The notes under the pieces were generated by a model, which worked only from the letters and a program-made list of their open reading frames with translations, did not search any database and was not told where the DNA came from. 5,066 bases of DNA from JBFMDU01 sp034431935. GTDB taxonomy: Bacteria > Chloroflexota > Dehalococcoidia > GIF9 > JBFMDU01. Position 1 is the stretch's first letter, and every line of letters starts with the position of its first letter. The position numbers were made by a program, and so were the translations under genes. The stretch spans positions 1 through 5,066 of the forward strand of contig DAOUCU010000103.1 of assembly GCA_034431935.1 (NCBI GenBank). The letters run 5' to 3'. Below, in pieces: positions 1 to 4,850 of the stretch.

Positions 1-216
1 GGTGGCCGGCGCCTGCCGCCGGCTGGGGAATATCGCCTGCAGGGCACCGACCACTATAAGCCCGGCCCCGCCCCGTGCCCGGGCGGCGAAGAAAGCCGCC
101 CACCGCTCCTCATCATCAAGGTCATAACGGGTGGTGATGGCCGGCATGACGATGCGGTTGGGCAACTCCATGGCACCCAGCTTGATAGGCTCGAATAACC
201 TCTGGAGAACCGCCAT
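1..216 (-). CDS. Old Yellow Enzyme-family NADH:flavin oxidoreductase, N-terminal part (3' end outside window)
   Basis: Reading the minus strand from the ATG at 216-214 gives 72 residues that match the start of the FMN-binding TIM barrel of the OYE / 2,4-dienoyl-CoA reductase family. The segment LFEPIKLGAMELPNRIVMP (residues 7-25) is the family's first strand and flavin-contacting loop. The run RARGGAGLIVVGA (about 46-58) is the conserved second barrel strand. Thr28 lies where YqjM-type enzymes have their flavin-modulating Cys, so this is probably not a YqjM-type thermophilic-like member. These enzymes usually reduce activated C=C bonds with NAD(P)H; larger members add a 4Fe-4S and FAD domain, but that part would lie beyond base 1, so the subtype is open. 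The start is supported by GAGGTG five bases upstream. The gene diverges from the oxidoreductase remnant. Confident on family, not on substrate. Confidence 0.9.
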   Translation of the reverse strand, partial: MAVLQRLFEPIKLGAMELPNRIVMPAITTRYDLDDEERWAAFFAARARGGAGLIVVGALQAIFPSRRQAPAT

Positions 217-221
217 GAAGA

Positions 222-228
222 CACCTCT
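222..228 (-). promoter_or_regulatory. Ribosome binding site of the flavin oxidoreductase gene
   Basis: The minus strand reads AGAGGTG here, five bases before the ATG at 216-214. It fixes the start of the divergent OYE-family gene at the family's usual N-terminus. Confidence 0.75.
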
Positions 229-251
229 TTCTTTGAAGAAACGATTTGCCA

Positions 252-280
252 TTGCGCCCGACGGCCCACCATTATAGAAT
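252..280 (+). promoter_or_regulatory. Putative plus-strand promoter for the remnant-ferredoxin-AOR transcript
   Basis: TTGCGC at 252-257 and TAGAAT at 275-280 are separated by 17 bp, and TAGAAT matches the -10 consensus at five of six positions. The -35 matches only at TTG. The -10 overlaps the minus-strand TATAAT, so the two divergent promoters would compete for the same DNA. This is the only stretch upstream of the ferredoxin-AOR genes, other than the decayed gene itself, that could hold their promoter. Weak evidence. Confidence 0.3.
271..276 (-). promoter_or_regulatory. Putative -10 element for the flavin oxidoreductase gene
   Basis: The minus strand carries a perfect TATAAT, which would start transcription near base 264 and leave a leader of about 48 nt before the ATG at 216. 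The hexamers at 16-18 bp upstream (CGATAA, ACGATA, GACGAT) are poor -35 matches and there is no extended TG motif. Assignment rests on the -10 and its position alone. Confidence 0.45.
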
Positions 281-348
281 AATCCGGCGCACTTATCGTC
301 TCATTCCCGTGACCTTAAGACCGGGGATACCAGAACCCGGCGGCATTT

Positions 349-821
349 ATGAAGAAGAATGTCCCCACGACCATAATACCGACCAGCGACTGTCATGACT
401 GTGGCGGACGGTGCGTCCTTAAAACTCACGTCGAAGCCGGGTTAAGAGACGGCGGCACAACATCCAGCTTATCAGCACCCACTTCTAACGGCGCGCCAAC
501 TTCTGCTTCGACCGCGTTCCATAGTTGAAGGAAATCGGGCCACAGGCGATAATAGAAAGCGCCGCGGATGCCGGAAAGCGCGGCATCCGCAATGGCGACC
601 CCGTCAGGGTCTTCAATTCTCGCGGCGAGATGCTCATCCGCGCCCATATCACCGAGCGCATCATGCCGGGGGTAGCCGATATCCCTGAAGGCGCCTGGCT
701 GGAGCTTGATGAAAACGGTATCGACAGGGGTGGTTGTGCCAATGTCCTGACGCTGGACCGACCATCGCCTGCCGGCGCTTATCCTTACAACACCTGCTGG
801 GTGGAAATCGAAAAGGCCTGA
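349..821 (+). pseudogene. Internally deleted DmsA-like molybdopterin oxidoreductase (remnant)
   Basis: Two ends of one DMSO-reductase-family catalytic subunit are joined without the middle. From ATG 349 the frame reads MKKNVPTT..., then CHDCGGRCVLKTHVEAG (residues 15-31), the family's N-terminal Cys-x2-Cys-x3-Cys start of the [4Fe-4S] site. It then becomes meaningless and stops at 526-528. From about 456, in another frame, it reads HNIQLISTHF, stop (486-488), RRANFCFDRVP, stop (522-524), LKEIGPQ, then the molybdopterin-dinucleotide-binding domain: DAGKRGIRNGDPVRVFNSRG, a PGV...GAW block, the GG-x2-NVLT-x3-PSP motif, and NTCWVEIEK ending at 821. This mirrors the E. coli DmsA C-terminus. The TAG at 522-524 falls where the family usually has Trp (TGG). 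Intact members have about 700-900 codons; roughly 600 are missing, including the active-site domains. It cannot be functional as an oxidoreductase. A C-terminal peptide from TTG 525 is conceivable but unsupported by a ribosome binding site. Confidence 0.88.
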
Positions 822-825
822 AGTT

Positions 826-833
826 GAAGGAGG
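826..833 (+). promoter_or_regulatory. Strong ribosome binding site of the four-cluster ferredoxin gene
   Basis: GAAGGAGG ends seven bases before the ATG at 841. It is a near-perfect Shine-Dalgarno, so the gene can be translated independently although the reading frame upstream is broken. Confidence 0.8.
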
Positions 834-840
834 CACGCCA

Positions 841-1389
841 ATGACCGCTATCACATCCGTCAGACCCCATCCAAATAGATACCTCATCGCCGACCTGGAC
901 AAGTGCACCGGTTGCGAGACGTGCTCGCTGGCCTGCTCCTTCGTCAAGTTCAAAGAGTTCAACCCGGCCTATGCCTGTATCCGAATCCTCAAGTTCGAGG
1001 ACTCCGGAGTAGATGCGCCGGTGGTCTGCCAGCAGTGCGAAGAGCCGCGATGTGTCGAAGCATGCCCCCGGAACGCGCTGGTGGTCAATCCCGATACCGG
1101 CATCCTGTTCATCGACAAAGGAGCCTGTGACGGCTGCGGTGCCTGCGCCGTCGCCTGCACCTACGGCGCTATCTCCATCCATCCACTCTCCGCCAGAAAG
1201 AATAAGACTATCCTTAAGTGCGACCTCTGCGGCGGTGACCCTGAATGCGTTAAATGGTGCGAGATTAAAGCCATCGAATTAGTTGATGTCTCAGAACGGG
1301 AACGCATCGATAAGGCCCGGGAGAACCTGCTGATGGCGCGCAAGCGCTTTGAAATCGAGCATCATACGCCCTTATGGAAGTACCAGTGA
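841..1389 (+). CDS. Four-cluster [4Fe-4S] ferredoxin, electron-transfer subunit (DmsB/HycB/AOR-linked type)
   Basis: The 182-residue protein has four cysteine motifs able to bind four [4Fe-4S] clusters: C22-x2-C25-x2-C28-x3-C32, C63-x2-C66-x4-C71-x3-C75, C96-x2-C99-x2-C102-x3-C106 and C127-x2-C130-x5-C136-x3-C140. The arrangement is that of the DmsB/HycB/CooF family, which relays electrons between a catalytic subunit and a carrier or membrane complex. The fourth motif has a short internal spacing (CDLCGGDPEC), seen in small ferredoxins next to AORs, rather than the longer DmsB loop. Its last Cys is followed by Glu instead of the usual Pro. Cys46 is extra. There is no signal peptide or membrane segment, so it is cytoplasmic. 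It lies 19 bases after the DmsA-like remnant and 27 bases before the AOR. I infer that it now passes electrons from the AOR, as AorA does in Aromatoleum; it may originally have served the lost enzyme. Family very secure, partner inferred. Confidence 0.95.
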   Translation: MTAITSVRPHPNRYLIADLDKCTGCETCSLACSFVKFKEFNPAYACIRILKFEDSGVDAPVVCQQCEEPRCVEACPRNALVVNPDTGILFIDKGACDGCGACAVACTYGAISIHPLSARKNKTILKCDLCGGDPECVKWCEIKAIELVDVSERERIDKARENLLMARKRFEIEHHTPLWKYQ

Positions 1390-1404
1390 GGTCACGGACA
1401 CGCT

Positions 1405-1411
1405 AAAGGAG
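1405..1411 (+). promoter_or_regulatory. Ribosome binding site of the AOR gene
   Basis: AAAGGAG lies five bases before ATG 1417 and fixes the AOR start at MKGYGKIL, the usual N-terminus of the family. Confidence 0.75.
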
Positions 1412-1416
1412 ACACC

Positions 1417-3402
1417 ATGAAAGGTTACGGAAAGATACTTCACGTCAACCTGACTGATGGCAGGATGTGGGTTGAAGATACCAGGCAATACGCCGACTGC
1501 ATCGGCGGCCGCGGTCTTAACGGCCGGCTGTTATTCTCGCTGGTCCGGCCCGGCGTCGACCCGCTCGGCCCGGACAATGTCTTGTGCGTGAGCACCGGGC
1601 CGTTTGCCGGAACATTTGCACCATCAGGTGCCAGATACAACATCTCGGCACGGTCACCCCTCACCGGATTCTTCGGCGATTCCAACGCCGGCGGCTTCTG
1701 GGCACCGGAACTGCGTTACGCCGGTTATGACAGCATCGTCATTCACGGTCAGTCGCCGGAGCCGGTCTATCTCTCCATCACTGACGAGAGGGCGGAAATC
1801 CGGAATGCTGCCGACCTCTGGGGCAAAGACACATGGGAGACAGAACGCCTGCTGAAAGAGAAGCATAATGACCAGCGGCTCAAGGTACTCTGCATCGGCC
1901 CGGCCGGCGAGAAGCTGGTCCGCTTCGCCTGCGTCATTAACGACCATGCCCGCGCCGCAGGACGCACCGGCATGGGCGCGGTCATGGGTTCCAAAAAACT
2001 CAAGGCCATTGTCGTGAAAGGCAGGGCGCCGGTTCAGGTAGCCCGACCCGACCAGTTCTATACCGCCTGCCTGCGCATGGTGGACACGGTACGCAAGAGC
2101 CGCCAGTTCGAGTTCTACCACATGAGCGGCGTCATCGGGCACCATGGACGCGAAGACTACGACCCGAACGGCCGCCTTCTCGGGCTTATCGGCTTCAACT
2201 ACCAGACGCGGTCGGTCTCCAGATCATTCGCTGAAGTCGGCGGCAAGGAATGGTGGCGGACGCATTGGACCAAACGTAAGGGATGCGCCGCCTGCCAGAT
2301 GCACTGCAGTCACTTCTATAACGTACGCTACGGCCCTTTCGCCGGCACTATGAACGAAGGCATTGACGCCGAGGCCCAGTGCTGGCTCCACATCAACATC
2401 GGCGGACAGAGCAAAGACCTGGCGGCTTACGGCTATAACCTGTTCAACCGCTTCGGTATGGACTCCCACGAGATGGGCGCTACCATCGGAGCGCTGATGT
2501 TATGGTATGAACGCGGCATCATCAACGATGCAATGCTACGTGATTGGAAGGCCCGCTGGTTAAGGCCGAAGTGGGGTGACCCGGAGACAATACTAACACT
2601 CATCGAGCTGACGGCAAGACGCGAGGGTATCGGCGACCTGCTGGCTGAGGGGCCGTACAATTTCGCCAAAAAGATAGGTCCTGAGGCCGAGTACTGCGTC
2701 CTGCAGTGTAAGGGTATGACCGCCGGCGGCGCTGACCGCCGCGCTCAGAAAGGCGGCCTGCTCAACCACGCAGTGAGCACCCGGGGCGCCGACCATCTTC
2801 GCGGCAGTCCGTCGCTTGAGTTCTACGGCATGGGCTCCGACCCGAAAATTGCCCAGGACTGGGCGAGGTACATCGCCGAGCCGGAGCTTTTCCAGTATGC
2901 CACCCAGCTCACCGGCTATAAAGCCAAACCGCCGCTGGTCATCTGGCAGGAACATCTCCGGGCGCTGTCCGACAGCTTCGGCGTCTGCTCCTTCAACTGG
3001 GGCAACTGGCCTAACACCATGGTCTACCCCGACGACTTCGCCGAGCTTTACTCCTCAGCCACCGGCATCGAGGCGACCGGCTGGGACATGGTCCAGGCCG
3101 CCGAACGCATCATCAACCTGGAAAAGGCCTTTAACGTACGGGAGGGCGCCACCAGGGAGCACGACCAGCCGCCACCGCGCTGGGTAAAGGAGCCGAAGAC
3201 CGAGGGCATCTTCAAGGGTGAATACTGCGATATCGACAGGTTTAACGAGATGCTCGACGAGTACTATGTACGGCGCGGCTGGGATAAAACCACCGGCCTC
3301 CAGACCCGCCAGAAACTGGAAGCCCTCAGGCTGGGCGATGTCGCTAATGAGCTGGAAAAGATGGGGCGTCTGGCACCTGTTAAAGAGCAGGTTAAGCTAT
3401 GA
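1417..3402 (+). CDS. Tungsten-type aldehyde:ferredoxin oxidoreductase (AOR family)
   Basis: A complete 661-residue AOR-family protein. Such enzymes oxidise aldehydes to acids (or, in BamB-type members, reduce a thioester-activated ring) at a bis-pterin tungsten centre, with one [4Fe-4S] cluster. The N-terminal domain (about 1-205) has GGRGLNGRLLF, GPFAGTFAPSGARYN, SPLTG, AGGFWAPELRYAGYD and GRTGMGAVMGSKKLKA, all AOR_N pterin-contacting blocks. Cluster ligands are C290-x2-C293-x3-C297 plus C524. The two pterin motifs appear as N344-RF-G347-M-D349 (Asn for the usual first Asp) and D519-SF-G522-V-C524. H459 in STRGADHLRG probably matches the active-site His448 of Pyrococcus AOR (inference). About 20 extra residues lie between that His and the last Cys. 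The usual DPRG-like block is changed to DRRAQKG (440-446). Its length is nearer GAPOR/BamB (about 650) than classic AOR (about 605). Cytoplasmic. It follows its ferredoxin and overlaps the hydrolase. No FAD subunit (AorC) is visible. Substrate unknown. Confidence 0.95.
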   Translation: MKGYGKILHVNLTDGRMWVEDTRQYADCIGGRGLNGRLLFSLVRPGVDPLGPDNVLCVSTGPFAGTFAPSGARYNISARSPLTGFFGDSNAGGFWAPELRYAGYDSIVIHGQSPEPVYLSITDERAEIRNAADLWGKDTWETERLLKEKHNDQRLKVLCIGPAGEKLVRFACVINDHARAAGRTGMGAVMGSKKLKAIVVKGRAPVQVARPDQFYTACLRMVDTVRKSRQFEFYHMSGVIGHHGREDYDPNGRLLGLIGFNYQTRSVSRSFAEVGGKEWWRTHWTKRKGCAACQMHCSHFYNVRYGPFAGTMNEGIDAEAQCWLHINIGGQSKDLAAYGYNLFNRFGMDSHEMGATIGALMLWYERGIINDAMLRDWKARWLRPKWGDPETILTLIELTARREGIGDLLAEGPYNFAKKIGPEAEYCVLQCKGMTAGGADRRAQKGGLLNHAVSTRGADHLRGSPSLEFYGMGSDPKIAQDWARYIAEPELFQYATQLTGYKAKPPLVIWQEHLRALSDSFGVCSFNWGNWPNTMVYPDDFAELYSSATGIEATGWDMVQAAERIINLEKAFNVREGATREHDQPPPRWVKEPKTEGIFKGEYCDIDRFNEMLDEYYVRRGWDKTTGLQTRQKLEALRLGDVANELEKMGRLAPVKEQVKL

Positions 3403-4187
3403 AAAGGGGCTACGCCAGCATACCCGAAGGACAAATCCACTACCGCGAGGACGGTAGGGGCAAGCCGGTGCTCCTGCTACACCAGACACCGACCTCGTCT
3501 GATGACTATTCGCTGGTCATTCCCCTCCTGGCCGCTTCTTTCCATGTCATCGCCATGGACACCATGGGCTTCGGAATGTCCGACCCGCCGCCCAGGCAAT
3601 TCACCATTCCCGACTATGCCCGGACGGTCGTCGAGTTTCTGAAGGCGTTAGAAATCGAAAGGGCCGCCATTGTCGGGCACCATACCGGTTCTTCTATCGC
3701 CGTCGAGATCGCTGTAAGCCGCCCCGCGTTGGTCAGCCGCCTCGTCCTTTCGGGCTGTCCCCACTATCCGCCAGAGGTACGGCAGGCCAGGCTGACTGAC
3801 CCCAAGTACAGCCCGATGGAATACCGGGACGATGCCTCTCATATCATGAAACTGTGGAACCTTTTCAAGAACGCGACCCCCGATGCCGGTCCGGAGAACT
3901 GGTCAAAGGTAGTCCTGGGCGGGCTCATGGCGGGGAGGCGGGGGGAGGAGGGGCACTACGCTGTCTTCAGCTATGACATTGAGCCGCGCCTGCGTCAACT
4001 GCAATGTCCGACCCTGCTCCTCAGCGGCACCCGAGACACTTTTTATCACCGGCTTGAGGCAACAAGGAGCCTGATTCCCAATTGCAAGACAGCAGTCATC
4101 GAAGGCGGCGACCCTCTTCTCCCGCTGACCAAACCTGTCGAATTTGTCCAGGCCATCATGGGTTTCCTGAAGTCAAACCCGGTCTGA
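3399..4187 (+). CDS. Alpha/beta-hydrolase-fold protein with atypical catalytic positions
   Basis: A 262-residue protein with clear alpha/beta-hydrolase architecture. PVLLLHQTPTSSDDY (23-37) is the first core strand and oxyanion-hole loop. VIAMDTMGFGMSDPP (50-64) is the DxxGxGxSD block. IVGHHTGSSIAVEIA (91-105) is the nucleophile elbow, LVLSGC (115-120) the next strand, a cap lies at about 122-190, and CPTLLLSGTRD (203-213) carries the acid Asp213. The elbow is GHHTG rather than GxSxG, so the nucleophile position is His95. At the C-terminus the usual GH is GD (Asp238 in EGGDPLLPLTKP). The canonical Ser-Asp-His triad is therefore not present; Ser98, just after the elbow, is in the wrong register. 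It may be a non-hydrolytic fold member or use other chemistry. No signal peptide. The ATG overlaps the AOR stop as ATGA, with only a weak AGAGCAGG upstream, implying translational coupling and a job tied to the AOR. Fold secure, reaction unknown. Confidence 0.88.
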   Translation: MKRGYASIPEGQIHYREDGRGKPVLLLHQTPTSSDDYSLVIPLLAASFHVIAMDTMGFGMSDPPPRQFTIPDYARTVVEFLKALEIERAAIVGHHTGSSIAVEIAVSRPALVSRLVLSGCPHYPPEVRQARLTDPKYSPMEYRDDASHIMKLWNLFKNATPDAGPENWSKVVLGGLMAGRRGEEGHYAVFSYDIEPRLRQLQCPTLLLSGTRDTFYHRLEATRSLIPNCKTAVIEGGDPLLPLTKPVEFVQAIMGFLKSNPV

Positions 4188-4203
4188 CATACCGTAGCCG
4201 AAC

Positions 4204-4209
4204 AAGGAG
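4204..4209 (+). promoter_or_regulatory. Ribosome binding site supporting the GTG start at 4220
   Basis: AAGGAG lies ten bases upstream of GTG 4220. The same frame is open back to 4082, inside the hydrolase gene, but that upstream stretch is Arg/Ser-rich antisense-like text without family similarity, so this site sets the start. Confidence 0.6.
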
Positions 4210-4219
4210 CAGAACAAGT

Positions 4220-4504
4220 GTGCTGAAACTACCCTACCCGGTCAAACTGACCATCATCGATGAACCATTGCTCCCCTGCTCACAGGGGTTCAAAGTTGGC
4301 GACTCATGGGTAGTTGACCAGCCGGCCCTCCCTGAAAACCTGTGTCTTTCCGCCTGGGATGTTGTACACCCCTGGGTAATGGCCATCGGTTACGGCGTTC
4401 AGCACAAACTACCGCATATGAAGGGCCTGACTGAAATCACCATCAGTTGCCCCGACCGACGGTGCCGCGTGGTCTTCGAGGTCAAGCGGTTGGAAAGCAG
4501 GTAA
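4220..4504 (+). CDS. TIGR04076-type small Cys-containing protein, copy 1
   Basis: From GTG 4220 this is a 94-residue cytoplasmic protein with the layout of the TIGR04076 family of unknown function. It has a short beta strand (VKLTIID), a Cys followed by a GF/GH-x-VGDSW turn (C20...G27-D28-S29-W30), a Pro-x-LC-x-AW block (P38...C42...W46), a YG (58-59) in the hydrophobic middle, and a C-terminal CPDRRCRVVFEVKRL (77-91). Cysteines are C20, C42, C77 and C82; the spacing would allow metal or cluster binding, but none is shown. It starts 33 bases after the hydrolase and ends one base before its paralog, so it belongs to the AOR transcript. GTG 4220 is preferred for the AAGGAG upstream; CTG 4223 is the next codon. 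The family assignment is from remembered motif layout. Confidence 0.8.
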   Translation: MLKLPYPVKLTIIDEPLLPCSQGFKVGDSWVVDQPALPENLCLSAWDVVHPWVMAIGYGVQHKLPHMKGLTEITISCPDRRCRVVFEVKRLESR

Positions 4505-4505
4505 A

Positions 4506-4811
4506 ATGGCTAAGACTCCTTACGCCGTCACAATCACAGTAGTGGATACTCCGGGCAAGGCATGCCTGATGGGTCACAAACCGGGTGACTCATGGCTGGT
4601 GGACGAGCCCAAGACGCCGAAGTGGCTGGGCGACCCGACCAGAAAACAGAAGCTGTGCGCCTGGGCCTACGAATCGTTCAACTACGTGCTTATGCCTTTC
4701 TGCTACGGAGCCGATTATCCCATGGCCAGTGACAGAGATGTCCATCTGAGGACATGCCCCGGCGCGGATTGCCAGTTGATGTTCGAACTCAGGCGGCACA
4801 GGCAGGGATGA
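4506..4811 (+). CDS. TIGR04076-type small Cys-containing protein, copy 2
   Basis: A 101-residue paralog of the preceding gene, with TPYAVTITVVDTP in the place of LPYPVKLTIIDEP. Shared landmarks include C20, G27-D28-S29-W30, VDxP, the LC-x-A/W block (L50-C51-A-W53), YG (67-68), and CPxxxC (C84, C89) leading into a FEL/FEV-x-R end. It has about nine extra residues before the LC block (KWLGDPTRKQK) and an additional Cys66. The start codon follows the first copy's TAA with one base between, and the only candidate ribosome site (AAAGCAGG, 4494-4501) lies inside copy 1, which suggests coupled, matched expression and perhaps a heterodimer (inference). The function of the family is unknown. It is the last gene of the rightward operon; 39 bases separate it from the convergent ferredoxin. 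Confidence 0.82.
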   Translation: MAKTPYAVTITVVDTPGKACLMGHKPGDSWLVDEPKTPKWLGDPTRKQKLCAWAYESFNYVLMPFCYGADYPMASDRDVHLRTCPGADCQLMFELRRHRQG

Positions 4812-4850
4812 AGCAACACATCGGCTTCGTCCCGACCTCAAGCGGCGGCT
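4812..4850. other. Short convergent intergenic gap with no clear terminator
   Basis: The 39 bases between the stop codons of the rightward operon and the leftward ferredoxin gene contain only a 4-bp inverted match (TCGG/CCGA, 4821-4834) and no T-run in either direction. No intrinsic terminator is supported, so the transcripts may read into each other. Confidence 0.4.

Noticed and set aside
54..272. Minus-strand 72-codon frame overlapping the left-edge gene.
   Set aside because: It is Ser/Pro/Gly-rich with no family match and is out of frame with the clear OYE-family reading of the same strand, which also has the ribosome site.
321..340. Inverted repeat CCGGG...CCCGG with a 10-base loop just before the remnant's ATG; considered as terminator or riboswitch element.
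   Set aside because: Only 5 bp of stem, a large loop, no T-run and no further pairing; chance is likely in GC-rich DNA.
525..821. Stand-alone small gene encoding a free molybdopterin-dinucleotide-binding-like domain.
   Set aside because: It would start at TTG without a clear ribosome site, directly after an in-frame TAG inside recognisable family sequence, and the N-terminal part of the same family lies just upstream. A remnant is the simpler explanation.
426..962. Long minus-strand open frame of 178 codons opposite the remnant and the ferredoxin start, with a protein-like stretch around 430-570.
   Set aside because: The plus strand of the same region encodes recognisable DMSO reductase-family text (QLIST, RRANFCFDRVP, DAGKRGIRNGD) and then the ferredoxin. 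The antisense frame has no recognised domain and no ribosome site, so it is a shadow of GC-rich coding DNA. I also considered an inverted inserted fragment, but the sense-strand remnant explains the bases.
1654..2145. Antisense frame of 163 codons inside the AOR gene, and further frames within AOR at 2593-2955 and 2816-3187.
   Set aside because: All overlap continuous, motif-rich AOR coding sequence and show no domain of their own.
4082..4219. Upstream extension of the first TIGR04076-type gene to an ATG at 4082.
   Set aside because: The extra residues are Arg/Ser-rich and overlap the hydrolase coding sequence by over 100 bases. Family similarity and an AAGGAG site point to GTG 4220.
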